DNA of 64,000 nt from Pseudomonas sp. PSE14 (GCF_029203285.1 NZ_CP115669.1:4402001-4466000), one strand, 5' to 3'. Counted from the stretch's first letter, positions 46,108-55,943 are shown. The notes: a model not told the origin generated them from the sequence alone. Numbers and translations are program-made.

Positions 46108-48807
46108 ATGCCGCAGGTGGACCCCGAGTTGTTCGACCGTGGGCAGTTCCAGGCGGAACTGGCCCTCAAATCCAGCCCTATTGCTGCGTTCAAGAAGGCC
46201 ATTCGTCAGGCCAACGAGGTACTCGACGCCCGCTTCAACGGCGGCCGCGACATCCGCCGACTGATCGAAGACCGCGCCTGGTTCGTCGACCAGATCCTGC
46301 AGCAGGCCTGGAGCCGCTTCAGTTGGGGCGACGCCGCCGATATCGCGCTGGTCGCCGTGGGCGGCTATGGGCGCGGCGAACTGCACCCGCACTCGGACAT
46401 CGACCTGCTGATCCTGCTCAATAGCGAGGACCAGGAAAGCTTCCGCGAAGCCATCGAAGGCTTCCTCACCCTGCTCTGGGACATCGGCCTGGAAGTCGGC
46501 CAGAGCGTGCGCTCGGTGGCCGAATGTGCCGACGAGGCCCGCGCCGACCTGACGATAGTCACCAACCTGATGGAGTGCCGGACCATTTCCGGTCCGGACG
46601 CCCTGCGCCAGCGCATGCTCGAGGCCACCAGCGCGAAGCAGATGTGGCCGAGCGGGCAGTTTTACCTGGCCAAGCGCAAGGAACAGATTCACCGCCACAC
46701 CAAATACAACGACACCGAATACAACCTCGAGCCCAACGTGAAGGGCTCGCCCGGCGGCCTGCGCGACATTCAGACCCTGCTCTGGGTCGCCCGCCGCCAT
46801 TTCGGCAGCCTCAACCTGCACGCCCTGGTGCGCGAAGGCTTCCTGGTGGAAAGCGAATGCAGCGTGCTCGCCTCCAGCCAGGAATTCCTCTGGAAGGTCC
46901 GCTACGCCCTGCACATGCTCGCCGGCCGCGCCGAGGACCGCCTGCTGTTCGACCACCAGCGGCGCATTGCCGGGATGCTCGGCTATGAAGGCAACGACGC
47001 CAAACTGGCGGTCGAACGCTTCATGCAGAAGTACTACCGCGTAGTGATGGCGGTTTCCGAGCTGAACGACCTGATCATGCAGCACTTCGAGGAAGTGATC
47101 CTGCGCGCCGGCGAGAACGGCCAGATCCAGCCGCTCAACAGCCGCTTCCAACTACGCGACGGCTACCTGGAAGTCACCCACGCCAACGTCTTCAAGCGCA
47201 CGCCCTTCGCCCTGCTGGAAATCTTCGTGCTACTGGCCCAGCATCCGGAGATCAAGGGCGTGCGCGCCGACACCATCCGCCTGCTGCGCGACAGCCGGCA
47301 CCTGATCGACGACGACTTCCGCCACGACATCCGCAACACCAGCCTGTTCATCGAACTGTTCAAGTGCAAGGAAGGCATCCACCGCAACCTGCGGCGGATG
47401 AACCGCTACGGCATCCTCGGCCGCTACCTGCCGGAGTTCGGCCTGATCGTCGGGCAGATGCAGCACGACCTGTTCCACATCTATACGGTGGACGCCCACA
47501 CCCTCAACCTGATCAAGCACCTGCGCAAGCTGCGCCGCCCGGACATGGCGGAGAAGTACCCGCTGGCCAGCAAGATCATGGAACGCCTGCCCAAGCCCGA
47601 GCTGATCTACATTGCCGGCCTCTACCACGACATCGCCAAGGGTCGCGGCGGCGACCACTCGGAACTGGGTGCGGTGGATGCCGAGCACTTCTGCCAGCGC
47701 CACCAGCTGCCGCCGTGGGACACCAGCCTGGTGTCCTGGCTGGTGCAGAACCACCTGATCATGTCCACCACGGCCCAGCGCAAGGACCTGTCGGACCCGC
47801 AGGTGATCTACGACTTCGCCCAGCTGATGGGCAACCAGACGTACCTGGACTACCTCTACGTGCTCACCGTGGCCGACATCAACGCCACCAACCCGACGCT
47901 GTGGAACTCCTGGCGCGCCAGCCTGCTGCGCCAGCTCTACACCGAGACCAAGCGCGCGCTGCGCCGCGGCCTGGAGAACCCGGTGGACCGCGAGGAGCAG
48001 ATTCGCCAGACGCAGAGCGCGGCGATCGACATCCTGGTACGCGGCGGCATCGACCAGGACGACGCCGAGCAGCTCTGGAGCCAGCTGGGCGACGACTACT
48101 TCCTGCGCCACACCGCCGCCGATGTGGCCTGGCATACCGAGGCCATCCTCCAGCACCCGGACGACGGCACACCGCTGGTGCTGATCAAGGAAACCGCCCA
48201 GCGCGAGTTCGAGGGCGGCACCCAGATCTTCATCTACGCCGCCGACCAGCACGACTTCTTCGCGGTGACCGTGGCGGCGATGGACCAGCTCAACCTGAAC
48301 ATTCAGGATGCGCGGATCATCACCTCCACCAGCCTGTTCACCCTCGACACCTACATTGTGCTCGACGCCGATGGCGGCTCGATTGGCGACAATCCCGCCC
48401 GTGTCGCGGAAATTCGCGAAGGCCTCGTCTATGCACTGAAGGACCCGGACGAATACCCGACCATCATCCAGCGCCGAGTACCGCGCCAGCTCAAGCACTT
48501 TGCCTTCGCCCCGCAGGTGACCATATCCACCGACGCCGCCCGCCAGGTCAGCGTGCTGGAAGTCATCGCGCCGGACCGCCCCGGTCTGCTGGCGCGCATC
48601 GGCGGTCTGTTCCTCGACTTCGACCTGTCGGTGCAGAACGCAAAGATCGCCACCCTGGGCGAACGCGTGGAAGACGTGTTCTTCGTCACCGATGCGAATA
48701 ACCAGCCGCTTTCCGACCCCGAGCTGTGCAAGCGCATCCAGACCGCCCTGGTCGACATCCTCTCCGACGGCGGCCAGCAGACCATGCCGGTGCGCATCAG
48801 CATTTAG
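46108..48807 (+). CDS. glnD: Bifunctional uridylyltransferase/uridylyl-removing enzyme GlnD
   Basis: An 899-residue nitrogen sensor that adds UMP to, or removes it from, PII proteins according to glutamine level. Domains in order: nucleotidyltransferase with [15 protein letters not shown] (residues 85-99), the linker helices, an HD phosphohydrolase domain (H507-D508 in L-Y-H-D-I-A-K-G), and two C-terminal ACT domains (about residues 715 and 815 onward) that bind glutamine. AGGAAGG precedes the ATG. It is followed by dapC after 29 bases. Confidence 0.98.
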   Translation: MPQVDPELFDRGQFQAELALKSSPIAAFKKAIRQANEVLDARFNGGRDIRRLIEDRAWFVDQILQQAWSRFSWGDAADIALVAVGGYGRGELHPHSDIDLLILLNSEDQESFREAIEGFLTLLWDIGLEVGQSVRSVAECADEARADLTIVTNLMECRTISGPDALRQRMLEATSAKQMWPSGQFYLAKRKEQIHRHTKYNDTEYNLEPNVKGSPGGLRDIQTLLWVARRHFGSLNLHALVREGFLVESECSVLASSQEFLWKVRYALHMLAGRAEDRLLFDHQRRIAGMLGYEGNDAKLAVERFMQKYYRVVMAVSELNDLIMQHFEEVILRAGENGQIQPLNSRFQLRDGYLEVTHANVFKRTPFALLEIFVLLAQHPEIKGVRADTIRLLRDSRHLIDDDFRHDIRNTSLFIELFKCKEGIHRNLRRMNRYGILGRYLPEFGLIVGQMQHDLFHIYTVDAHTLNLIKHLRKLRRPDMAEKYPLASKIMERLPKPELIYIAGLYHDIAKGRGGDHSELGAVDAEHFCQRHQLPPWDTSLVSWLVQNHLIMSTTAQRKDLSDPQVIYDFAQLMGNQTYLDYLYVLTVADINATNPTLWNSWRASLLRQLYTETKRALRRGLENPVDREEQIRQTQSAAIDILVRGGIDQDDAEQLWSQLGDDYFLRHTAADVAWHTEAILQHPDDGTPLVLIKETAQREFEGGTQIFIYAADQHDFFAVTVAAMDQLNLNIQDARIITSTSLFTLDTYIVLDADGGSIGDNPARVAEIREGLVYALKDPDEYPTIIQRRVPRQLKHFAFAPQVTISTDAARQVSVLEVIAPDRPGLLARIGGLFLDFDLSVQNAKIATLGERVEDVFFVTDANNQPLSDPELCKRIQTALVDILSDGGQQTMPVRISI

Positions 48808-48836
48808 TCAGCATTTAGAAAGAAAGAGCCTTGCCC

Positions 48837-50033
48837 ATGAATCCTGCCCTCGACTCGCTCCAGCCCTACCCCTTCGAGAAGCTCCGCGCCCTGCTGGCCG
48901 GTGCCCAGCCGCCGGCGGATCTCAAGCCGATCGCGCTGTCCATTGGCGAACCCAAGCACCGCTCGCCGGACTTCGTCGCCAAGGCCTTGGCCGAGAGCCT
49001 CGACCAGTTGGCCGTCTACCCGACCACCCTGGGTATCCCCGCCCTGCGCGAAGCCATCGCCGCCTGGTGCGAGCGCCGCTTCAAGGTGCCGGCCGGCTGG
49101 CTGGACGCCGCGCGCCATGTGCTGCCGGTGAACGGCACCCGTGAAGCGCTGTTCGCCTTCACCCAGACCGTGGTTGACCGCAACGCCAAGGGCCTGGTGA
49201 TCAGCCCGAACCCGTTCTACCAGATCTACGAAGGCGCAGCCCTGCTCGCCGGCGCCGAACCGCACTACCTGCCCTGCCGGGAAGCCAATGGCTTCAACCC
49301 GGACTTCGACGCCGTGCCGGCCGAGGTCTGGGCACGCTGCCAGATTCTCTTCCTCTGCTCGCCGGGCAATCCCACTGGCGCGCTGGTGCCGTTGGAAACC
49401 CTGAAGAAGCTGATCGCCCTGGCCGACGAGCACGACTTCGTGATCGCCGCCGACGAGTGCTACAGCGAGCTGTACTTCGACGAACAGAACCCGCCGGCCG
49501 GCCTGCTGACCGCCTGTGCCGAACTCGGCCGCTCGGACTTCAAGCGCTGCGTGGTGTTCCACAGCCTGTCCAAGCGTTCGAACCTGCCGGGCCTGCGCTC
49601 GGGCTTCGTTGCCGGCGACGCCGAAGTGCTGAAGAAATTCCTGCTGTACCGCACCTACCACGGCTGCGCCATGCCGGTGCAGACCCAGCTCGCCAGCGTC
49701 GCCGCCTGGAAGGATGAGGACCACGTGCGGGCCAACCGCGACATGTACCGCGAGAAATTCGACGCCGTGCTGGACATCCTCTCCGGTGTGCTCGACGTGC
49801 AGCGCCCGGACGGCAGCTTCTACCTGTGGGCGAAGACGCCGATCGCCGACACCGAGTTCTGCCGTGGCCTGTTCGATGCGCAGCACGTCACCGTGGTGCC
49901 GGGTTCGTACCTGTCCCGCGAAGTGAACGGCGAGAACCCCGGCGCCAACCGTGTGCGCATGGCACTGGTGGCTCCGCTGGCGGAATGCGTGGAAGCGGCC
50001 GAGCGCATCAAGCGCTACGTGCAAGGCCTCTGA
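48837..50033 (+). CDS. dapC: Succinyldiaminopimelate aminotransferase
   Basis: A 398-residue class I/II PLP aminotransferase that makes N-succinyl-LL-diaminopimelate in the succinylase route to DAP and lysine. The PLP lysine is K246 in S-L-S-K-R-S-N-L-P-G; N-P-x-N-P-T-G appears as S-P-G-N-P-T-G. An in-frame TTG lies two codons upstream, but ATG 48837 is the better start. Downstream of glnD; substrate assignment rests on the conserved glnD-dapC position and on similarity. Confidence 0.93.
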   Translation: MNPALDSLQPYPFEKLRALLAGAQPPADLKPIALSIGEPKHRSPDFVAKALAESLDQLAVYPTTLGIPALREAIAAWCERRFKVPAGWLDAARHVLPVNGTREALFAFTQTVVDRNAKGLVISPNPFYQIYEGAALLAGAEPHYLPCREANGFNPDFDAVPAEVWARCQILFLCSPGNPTGALVPLETLKKLIALADEHDFVIAADECYSELYFDEQNPPAGLLTACAELGRSDFKRCVVFHSLSKRSNLPGLRSGFVAGDAEVLKKFLLYRTYHGCAMPVQTQLASVAAWKDEDHVRANRDMYREKFDAVLDILSGVLDVQRPDGSFYLWAKTPIADTEFCRGLFDAQHVTVVPGSYLSREVNGENPGANRVRMALVAPLAECVEAAERIKRYVQGL

Positions 50034-50038
50034 TCGCA

Positions 50039-50068
50039 GGGCGTACAACCGTTCGCGGTTGTACGCCG
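50039..50068. repeat. Palindrome GCGTACAACCG family, copy 1
   Basis: GCGTACAACCG and CGGTTGTACGC flank a four-base centre (50041-50066) directly after dapC. A second copy with the same arms is at 55891-55916. It looks like a REP-type extragenic palindrome and could serve as a terminator hairpin, although it lacks a T run. Confidence 0.75.
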
Positions 50069-50131
50069 ATAGACCGTGACGCTTTGCCGGCTCCAAGGCC
50101 GAGTTCGGAGCGCGCTGAAACCAGGGTCAAA

Positions 50132-50158
50132 CGGCGTATGACGCGGTGCGTTATACGC
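50132..50158. repeat. Palindrome GCGTATNACGC family, copy 1
   Basis: GCGTATGACGC and GCGTTATACGC form an imperfect inverted repeat just after the end of the antiporter gene, between two convergent genes. A related pair of GCGTATAACG arms lies at 55766-55790. Confidence 0.6.
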
Positions 50159-50159
50159 G

Positions 50160-51821
50160 CTACACCCAGCGCCCCGCCTTGCTGGTCACCCAGGCCTCCT
50201 GGTTATCCAGCTCCCCCAGCACTCCGCGCAGGATTTCATCGTCGATCTCATGCTCCCGGCGCATCCGGTACAGCTCCAGGCGCTGGGCCCGCAGCGCCTT
50301 GATGCGCAGCGCCTGATCGGCCAGCTCCAGGGCACGGGCGCGCTCGCGGGCTTCCAGGCTGTCCGGGGCCGGATCCAGCTCGTGTCGGTACTCGGCCATG
50401 AGCTTCGCCTTCACCTCCGCCAGCCGCGCTGTCTCTTCGGCGTCGGTGCTTTCCTTGACCGGCAACTCCTCGTTTTCCAGCATGTGGATCGCCGCCGCGG
50501 CGGTCTTGCGCCACACCTGCTGCACTTCCAGCTCACGCCGGTCATTGCTCGCCGCAGGCAGTCCGCGCAGCAGGATCGGCAGGCCGATGGTCGCCGCCAG
50601 CAGTGAAATCAGGATCACCCCGGCGGCAATGAAAATGATCAGGTCACGCTGCGGAAACGGCGAACCGTCCCCCAGCAGCAAGGGCACCGAGAGCACCCCC
50701 GCCAGGGTTACCGCCCCGCGCACCCCGCCCAGTGCGGAAATCGCCGACAGGCGCAAGGTCGGCTCACCCGGCCGCCCGCCCAGTTCGACACCCCACCAGC
50801 GTTCGAAACGCACCGAAACCTTCCAGTAGCACCAGACCCAGGCGAAACGCAGCACCAGCAACGCCGCGAAGACCGCCAGCACATAGAACAGCAGCAGCGA
50901 CGAGCGCCAGAGCATGTCGTCGGAGTGGTGCGCCACCGACTTGAGGATGTCGGGCAACTGCAGGCCGAGCAGAAGGAACACGACGCCGTTGAAGGCGAAT
51001 TCCAGCATCGACCACACGCTGCGGTTGAGCAGCCGGGTGTTGGTCTGCCGTGGCAGCAGATCGACCCAGCTCTGCATCATGCCGGCCGCCACCGCGGCAA
51101 GGATGCCGGAGACGCCCACCTCCTCGGCGACCATGTAGGAAGCGAACGGCAACAGCAGCATCAGCACCACATGGGTCGCAGGATCATCCCAGCCACGTCG
51201 GATCATCCAGCCACGGATGCGCCCCAGCAGCCAGCTCAGCAGCACCCCGCAGGCCAGGCCGCCCAACGCCACCAACAGGAACGACAGGCTGGCGTCCATC
51301 AGCGAGAAGGTTCCCGTCATTGCCGCGGCGATGGCGAACTTGAAGGCCACCAGACCCGAGGCGTCATTCATCAGCGCCTCGCCCTGGAGGACATGCATCA
51401 GGCGTCTGGGCAGGCGATTCTGGGCGATGGCCGAAACCGCCAGCGCGTCGGTGGGCGACAGCACCGCCGCCAGGGCGAAGGCCGCGGCCCAGGGAATCTC
51501 CGGGATCAGCAGATGGATGAAGGCGCCACCGACCACCACCGTGATCAACACCAGGGCGAACGCCAGGGCCAGGATCGGCCCGCGCATCTTCCAGAACTCG
51601 CCCTTGGGCATGCGCCAGCCGTCGACGAACAGCAGCGGCGGGATGAACAGGAACATGAAGAGCTCGGGGTCCAGTGCCACGTGCAGGCCCAGGCTCGGCC
51701 AGGCCAGCGCTGCGCCGGCGGCGATCTGGATCAATGGCAACGGCAGCGGGATCAGCTGCGCGGCGAGCCGCGTCCCCCCTACGGTCAGCAGCAGGATCAG
51801 CACGGTGTAAACGGTTTGCAT
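50160..51821 (-). CDS. CPA1-family Na+/H+ antiporter
   Basis: A 553-residue monovalent cation:proton antiporter of the CPA1/NhaP type. About twelve membrane segments fill the first 410 residues, with F-I-P-P-L-L-F-V-D-G-W, S-P-T-D-A-L-A-V and E-A-L-M-N-D-A-S-G (the N-D pair of the ion site). A cytosolic, charged helical tail follows. The frame is open to 52538, antisense to two real genes; ATG 51821 with a GGGAG site is the true start. Ion preference cannot be read from the sequence. Confidence 0.92.
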   Translation of the reverse strand: MQTVYTVLILLLTVGGTRLAAQLIPLPLPLIQIAAGAALAWPSLGLHVALDPELFMFLFIPPLLFVDGWRMPKGEFWKMRGPILALAFALVLITVVVGGAFIHLLIPEIPWAAAFALAAVLSPTDALAVSAIAQNRLPRRLMHVLQGEALMNDASGLVAFKFAIAAAMTGTFSLMDASLSFLLVALGGLACGVLLSWLLGRIRGWMIRRGWDDPATHVVLMLLLPFASYMVAEEVGVSGILAAVAAGMMQSWVDLLPRQTNTRLLNRSVWSMLEFAFNGVVFLLLGLQLPDILKSVAHHSDDMLWRSSLLLFYVLAVFAALLVLRFAWVWCYWKVSVRFERWWGVELGGRPGEPTLRLSAISALGGVRGAVTLAGVLSVPLLLGDGSPFPQRDLIIFIAAGVILISLLAATIGLPILLRGLPAASNDRRELEVQQVWRKTAAAAIHMLENEELPVKESTDAEETARLAEVKAKLMAEYRHELDPAPDSLEARERARALELADQALRIKALRAQRLELYRMRREHEIDDEILRGVLGELDNQEAWVTSKAGRWV

Positions 51822-51992
51822 CGACGAACTCCCGGCACAGCGCTCCATTGAACCATCGGCGTAGCGGCGGATCAGCCACCGGATCGGCAACAGACTGTTG
51901 CACACCACCGGATTCCCACCGGCATCCCCCAAGGCATCGGGAAATGGCATAATCCCGCGCCTGAAGAAAAGCATGAAAAGGAGATGCGCCCC

Positions 51993-52343
51993 GTGAGTCA
52001 GCGGACGCTGTACGGCATCAAGGCCTGCGACACCATGAAGAAAGCCCGCACCTGGCTGGACGAGCATGGCGTCGACTACGCCTTTCACGACTACAAGACT
52101 AGCGGAATAGACCGCGCGCACCTGGAGCAATGGTGCGGCGAGCATGGCTGGGAAACCATCCTGAACCGCGCCGGCACCACCTTCCGCAAGCTCGACGACG
52201 TGCAGAAAGCCAATCTCGACCAGGCCAAGGCGATCGACCTGATGCTCGCCCAGCCGTCGATGATCAAGCGCCCGGTGCTCGACCTGGGCGGCCGCACCCT
52301 GGTCGGCTTCAAGCCCGACAACTACGCCGCTGCGCTGGCCTGA
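51993..52343 (+). CDS. Spx/MgsR/ArsC-like protein (YffB type)
   Basis: A 116-residue thioredoxin-fold protein of the ArsC/Spx superfamily. It has one N-terminal Cys (residue 12 in I-K-A-C-D-T-M-K-K-A) and the conserved M-I-K-R-P-V-L near the C terminus, but the arsenate reductase Cys-Arg arrangement is not clear, so YffB-like is the better name. GTG 51993 is preferred: the AAGGAG site is nine bases upstream, whereas it touches ATG 51984 directly. Likely cotranscribed with the LysE gene and perhaps dapD. The function of this group is unsettled. Confidence 0.88.
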   Translation: MSQRTLYGIKACDTMKKARTWLDEHGVDYAFHDYKTSGIDRAHLEQWCGEHGWETILNRAGTTFRKLDDVQKANLDQAKAIDLMLAQPSMIKRPVLDLGGRTLVGFKPDNYAAALA

Positions 52344-52354
52344 GTCGTCCCACC

Positions 52355-52981
52355 ATGAGCATCGCCTGGGCCCTGTTCCTCCCCGCCTGCTTCGCCCTGA
52401 ACCTGGCGCCGGGACCGAACAACCTGCTGTCACTGAACAACGCCGCCCGTTTCGGCCTGCTGCGCGCGACGCTGGCGGGCAGCGGGCGCCTGCTGGCATT
52501 CGCCGGCATGCTGGCCCTGGCCGCCTCCGGCCTGGCATTGGTGCTGCAGGCTTCGGCCTGGCTGTTCCTGGTGATCAAGGTAGTAGGCGCCACCTACCTG
52601 CTGTGGCTGGCTATCCAGCTCTGGCGCGCACCGACCGCCGACCTCGGCATCGACGGCGCGCCGACGCCCGCCAGCAGCCTCTGGCGCCTGACGCGCCAGG
52701 AATTCTGGGTCGCCGCCGGCAATCCCAAGGCAATCCTGATCTTCACCGCCTTCCTGCCGCAGTTCGTCGATCCGAACCAGGCCGTGGGCGCCCAGTTCGC
52801 CCAGCTTGGCGCAGCCTTCCTGCTCCTGGAATGGCTGGCCATCGCCCTTTACGGGCTCGCCGGGGTCCACCTCGGCAAGCTGCTCGCCGGCGCTCGCGCC
52901 CGGCGCCTGTTCAACCGTGGTTGTGCCGCGCTGCTGGGCAGCGCCGGGCTGGGCCTGCTGCTCAGCCGCCGTCCGGCCTGA
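52355..52981 (+). CDS. LysE/RhtB-family amino-acid exporter
   Basis: A 208-residue inner-membrane protein with about six hydrophobic segments. The family motif N-L-A-P-G-P-N-N-L lies near residue 15 and N-P-K-A-I-L-I-F-T-A-F-L-P-Q-F near residue 125. Its start is 12 bases after the YffB-like gene. Members export basic or neutral amino acids; a place beside dapD is suggestive of lysine-related export but not proof. Confidence 0.88.
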   Translation: MSIAWALFLPACFALNLAPGPNNLLSLNNAARFGLLRATLAGSGRLLAFAGMLALAASGLALVLQASAWLFLVIKVVGATYLLWLAIQLWRAPTADLGIDGAPTPASSLWRLTRQEFWVAAGNPKAILIFTAFLPQFVDPNQAVGAQFAQLGAAFLLLEWLAIALYGLAGVHLGKLLAGARARRLFNRGCAALLGSAGLGLLLSRRPA

Positions 52982-53024
52982 CCTGTTACTTTCTTCGAGA
53001 TTTTCTTTTTAAGGAAGCACCCAC

Positions 53025-54059
53025 ATGTCGAAATCCCTGTTCAGCCTGGCCTTCGGTGTCGGCACCCAGAACCGCCAGGGCAACTGGCTGGAAGTCTTCT
53101 ACGCGCAGCCACTGCTCAAGCCCAACGCCGAACTGGTCGCCGCGATCACCCCGCTGCTGGCCTACGAGGGCGGCAACCAGGCGATCGCCTTCAGCGCCCA
53201 CCAGGCCTACCAACTGGCCGACGCCCTGAAGGGCATCGACAACGCCCAGGCCGCCCTGCTCAACCGCCTGGCCGAAAGCCAGAAGCCGCTGGTCGCCACC
53301 CTGCTGGCCGAAGACGCCGCCCCCAGCTCCACCCCGGAGGCGTACCTCAAGCTGCACCTGCTGTCCCACCGCCTGGTCAAGCCGCACGGCCTGAACCTGA
53401 CCGGCATCTTCCCGCTGCTGCCGAACGTGGCCTGGACCAACCAGGGCGCCATCGACCTGACCGAACTGGCAGAGCTGCAGCTCGAAGCGCGCCTGAAGGG
53501 CAAGCTGCTGGACGTCTTCTCCGTCGACAAATTCCCGAAGATGACCGACTACGTGGTCCCGGCCGGCGTGCGCATCGCCGACACCGCCCGCGTACGCCTG
53601 GGCGCCTACATCGGTGAAGGCACCACCGTGATGCACGAAGGCTTCGTCAACTTCAACGCCGGCACCGAAGGCCCGGGCATGATCGAAGGCCGCGTCTCCG
53701 CTGGCGTGTTCGTCGGCAAGGGCTCGGACCTGGGCGGCGGCTGCTCCACCATGGGCACCCTGTCGGGCGGCGGCAACATCGTCATCAGCGTCGGCGAAGG
53801 CTGCCTGATCGGCGCCAACGCTGGCATCGGCATCCCGCTGGGCGACCGCAACATCGTCGAAGCCGGCCTGTACGTCACCGCCGGCACCAAGATCGCCGTG
53901 CTGGACGACCAGAACAACCTGGTGAAAGTGGTCAAGGGCCGCGACCTGGCTGGCCAGCCGGACCTGCTGTTCCGCCGCAACTCCCAGACCGGCGCGGTCG
54001 AGTGCAAGACCAACAAGACCGCGATCGAACTGAACGAAGCGCTGCACGCGCACAACTAA
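53025..54059 (+). CDS. dapD: Tetrahydrodipicolinate N-succinyltransferase
   Basis: A 344-residue DapD that succinylates tetrahydrodipicolinate with succinyl-CoA. The N-terminal domain is long, as in the Pseudomonas/actinobacterial class rather than the 274-residue E. coli type. A left-handed beta-helix follows from about residue 180 (V-R-L-G-A-Y-I-G-E-G-T-T-V-M-H-E-G). The AAGGAAG site precedes the ATG. Two terminators follow. It acts before DapC and DapE, both also in this window. Confidence 0.97.
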   Translation: MSKSLFSLAFGVGTQNRQGNWLEVFYAQPLLKPNAELVAAITPLLAYEGGNQAIAFSAHQAYQLADALKGIDNAQAALLNRLAESQKPLVATLLAEDAAPSSTPEAYLKLHLLSHRLVKPHGLNLTGIFPLLPNVAWTNQGAIDLTELAELQLEARLKGKLLDVFSVDKFPKMTDYVVPAGVRIADTARVRLGAYIGEGTTVMHEGFVNFNAGTEGPGMIEGRVSAGVFVGKGSDLGGGCSTMGTLSGGGNIVISVGEGCLIGANAGIGIPLGDRNIVEAGLYVTAGTKIAVLDDQNNLVKVVKGRDLAGQPDLLFRRNSQTGAVECKTNKTAIELNEALHAHN

Positions 54060-54067
54060 GCTTGTGC

Positions 54068-54126
54068 ACCCCGCTCGCGCGGGGTTCGCACTAAGCTTGA
54101 AAAACGGGGGCTGCGGCCCCCGTTTT
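54068..54126 (+). terminator. Tandem terminators after dapD
   Basis: First hairpin: ACCCCGC with GCGGGGT (54068-54085). Second: AAAACGGGGGC with GCCCCCGTTTT (54101-54126), with T run. The second ends 27 bases before the csdA start codon. Confidence 0.85.
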
Positions 54127-54153
54127 CCATTTTCCGCAACCGGCCACACGCCC

Positions 54154-55359
54154 ATGTCCATTCCCTCGCCCTGGCGCTCCGACTTCCCGGCCCTCGCCGC
54201 CTTCGAGGCCGAAGGCCAGACCTACCTCGACAGCGCCGCCACCGCCCAGAAGCCCCAGGCCATGATCGATGCCCTGGCCGGCTACTACGCCAGCGGCGCC
54301 GCCAACGTGCACCGCGCCCAGCACCTGCCCGGCGAACGCGCCACCCGCGCCTTCGAGGCCACCCGCACCCTGGCGGCCAACTGGCTGAACGGCGGCAGCC
54401 CGGCGCAGATCATCTTCACCGGCGGCGCCACCGAAGCGCTGAACCTGCTGGCCTATGGCCTGGAAAGCCAGTTCCAGGTCGGCGACGAGATCGTGATCAG
54501 CGCCCTGGAGCACCATGCCAACCTGCTGCCCTGGCAACAACTGGCGCTCAGGCGCGGGCTGAAACTGGTAGTCCTGCCGCTGGATCGCAGCGGGCGCATC
54601 GACCTGGAGCGTGCCGCGAGCCTGATAGGTCCGCGCACGCGACTGCTCGCCGTCAGCCAGCTGTCCAACGTGCTCGGCACCTGGCAACCGCTGCCGGAAC
54701 TGCTGCAGATGGCTCGGCAGCACGGTGCGATGACCGTAGTCGACGGCGCACAGGGCGTGGTCCACGGCCGGCACAACCTGTCCGCGCTGGGCTGCGACTA
54801 CTACGTCTGCTCCAGCCACAAGCTCTACGGCCCGGAAGGTCTCGGCCTGCTCTGGGGCCGCGCGGAAGCCCTGGAGCGCCTGGCCCACTGGCAGTTCGGC
54901 GGCGAGATGGTGCGCGTGGCGGACTACTTCGATGCGCAGTTCCACAGCGCCCCGATCGGCTTCGAGGCCGGAACCCCACCCATCGGCTCCGTGATCGCCC
55001 TCGGCGCCACGCTTGAATGGCTGACCCGCCAGGACAGCGCCGAAGCCAGTGCCCACGAAGACTTCCTCCATGCCCGCCTGCTGGCCGGCCTGCGCGCCCG
55101 CGACGGCGTGCGCGTGCTGGGCGAACCGGACGTGGCGCTGGCCAGCTTCGTGGTCGAGGGCGTGCACGTTGCCGACCTCGGCCACCTGCTCACCGAACAG
55201 GGCATCGCCGTACGCGCGGGGCACCACTGTGCCATGCCATTGATGAAGACCCTCGACGTCGCCGGCGCCCTACGCGTCTCCCTCGGCCTGTACAACGACG
55301 GCGCCGATCTGGAGCGCTTCTTCCACGCCCTGGACAGTGCCCTGGAGCTGCTGCGATGA
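54154..55359 (+). CDS. csdA: Cysteine desulfurase CsdA
   Basis: A 401-residue group II (SufS/CsdA) cysteine desulfurase that takes sulfur from cysteine as a persulfide. The PLP lysine is K223 in S-S-H-K-L-Y-G-P-E-G and the persulfide Cys is C359 in R-A-G-H-H-C-A-M-P. The frame is open from 54064, but that part encodes the dapD terminators; M-S-I-P-S-P at 54154 is the natural start. No clear ribosome site precedes it. It overlaps csdE as ATGA, its sulfur acceptor. Confidence 0.94.
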   Translation: MSIPSPWRSDFPALAAFEAEGQTYLDSAATAQKPQAMIDALAGYYASGAANVHRAQHLPGERATRAFEATRTLAANWLNGGSPAQIIFTGGATEALNLLAYGLESQFQVGDEIVISALEHHANLLPWQQLALRRGLKLVVLPLDRSGRIDLERAASLIGPRTRLLAVSQLSNVLGTWQPLPELLQMARQHGAMTVVDGAQGVVHGRHNLSALGCDYYVCSSHKLYGPEGLGLLWGRAEALERLAHWQFGGEMVRVADYFDAQFHSAPIGFEAGTPPIGSVIALGATLEWLTRQDSAEASAHEDFLHARLLAGLRARDGVRVLGEPDVALASFVVEGVHVADLGHLLTEQGIAVRAGHHCAMPLMKTLDVAGALRVSLGLYNDGADLERFFHALDSALELLR

Positions 55360-55772
55360 GCCTGCCCGCCGCCGCTAACGAAGCGCTGCAGGCCTTCACC
55401 GCGCAGCAGGGTTGGGACCAGCGCGCACGCCTGCTGATGCAATGGGGCGAACGCCTGGAGCCACTAAGCGACGCCGAACGCAGCGACGAACACCGCGTAC
55501 ATGGCTGCGAGAGCAATGTCTGGCTGGTCGCCGACCCGCGCGGCGGCCTCTGGCACTTCCGCGCCTATAGCGATGCGCGGCTGCTGCGTGGGCTGCTGGC
55601 GTTGCTGCTGGTGCGGGTGGAAGGTCTGCCGGCCGATGAGCTGGCCAACATCGACCTCCCGGACTGGTTCAATCAGCTCGGCCTCGGTCGGCAACTGTCG
55701 CCATCGCGCAGCAATGGGTTGAATGCAGTTCTGAAGCGCATGCAGGAGTTGATCGAGGCATCGGGCGTATAA
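55356..55772 (+). CDS. csdE: SufE/CsdE-family sulfur acceptor protein
   Basis: A 138-residue SufE-fold protein that receives persulfide sulfur from CsdA. The acceptor Cys51 lies in H-R-V-H-G-C-E-S-N-V-W, a textbook motif. Four-base overlap with csdA gives tight coupling. tcdA (CsdL), which is known to work with CsdA-CsdE in E. coli, lies just beyond on the opposite strand. Longer in-frame reading from 55017 lies inside csdA and is rejected. Confidence 0.94.
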   Translation: MSLPAAANEALQAFTAQQGWDQRARLLMQWGERLEPLSDAERSDEHRVHGCESNVWLVADPRGGLWHFRAYSDARLLRGLLALLLVRVEGLPADELANIDLPDWFNQLGLGRQLSPSRSNGLNAVLKRMQELIEASGV

Positions 55773-55790
55773 CGTCCGACCTTATACGCC
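55766..55790. repeat. Palindrome GCGTATAACG family, copy 2
   Basis: GCGTATAACG and CTTATACGC flank a short centre. The left arm forms the last codons and stop of csdE. Related to the palindrome at 50132-50158, next to a similarly convergent gene end. Confidence 0.5.
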
Positions 55791-55888
55791 GCTTGAACTT
55801 GCCCCCCGACCGCTCGGATTCCAACCTGGAAACCTGCCGCGGAGCACTTCGAACTCCATCGGGACTCCAGCCGGCAACCGCGGTGTAA

Positions 55889-55918
55889 CGGCGTACAACC
55901 GCGAACGGTTGTACGCCC
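55889..55918. repeat. Palindrome GCGTACAACCG family, copy 2
   Basis: GCGTACAACCG and CGGTTGTACGC at 55891-55916 with a GCGAA-type centre, the inverted form of the copy at 50041. The two copies share their arms exactly. Confidence 0.75.
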
Positions 55919-55943
55919 TACGCCTCCGAAGCCAGCGCTTTTC

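Noticed and set aside
51822-52538. 239-codon N-terminal extension of the antiporter
   Set aside because: It is antisense to the YffB-like gene and part of the LysE gene; the membrane protein begins at 51821.
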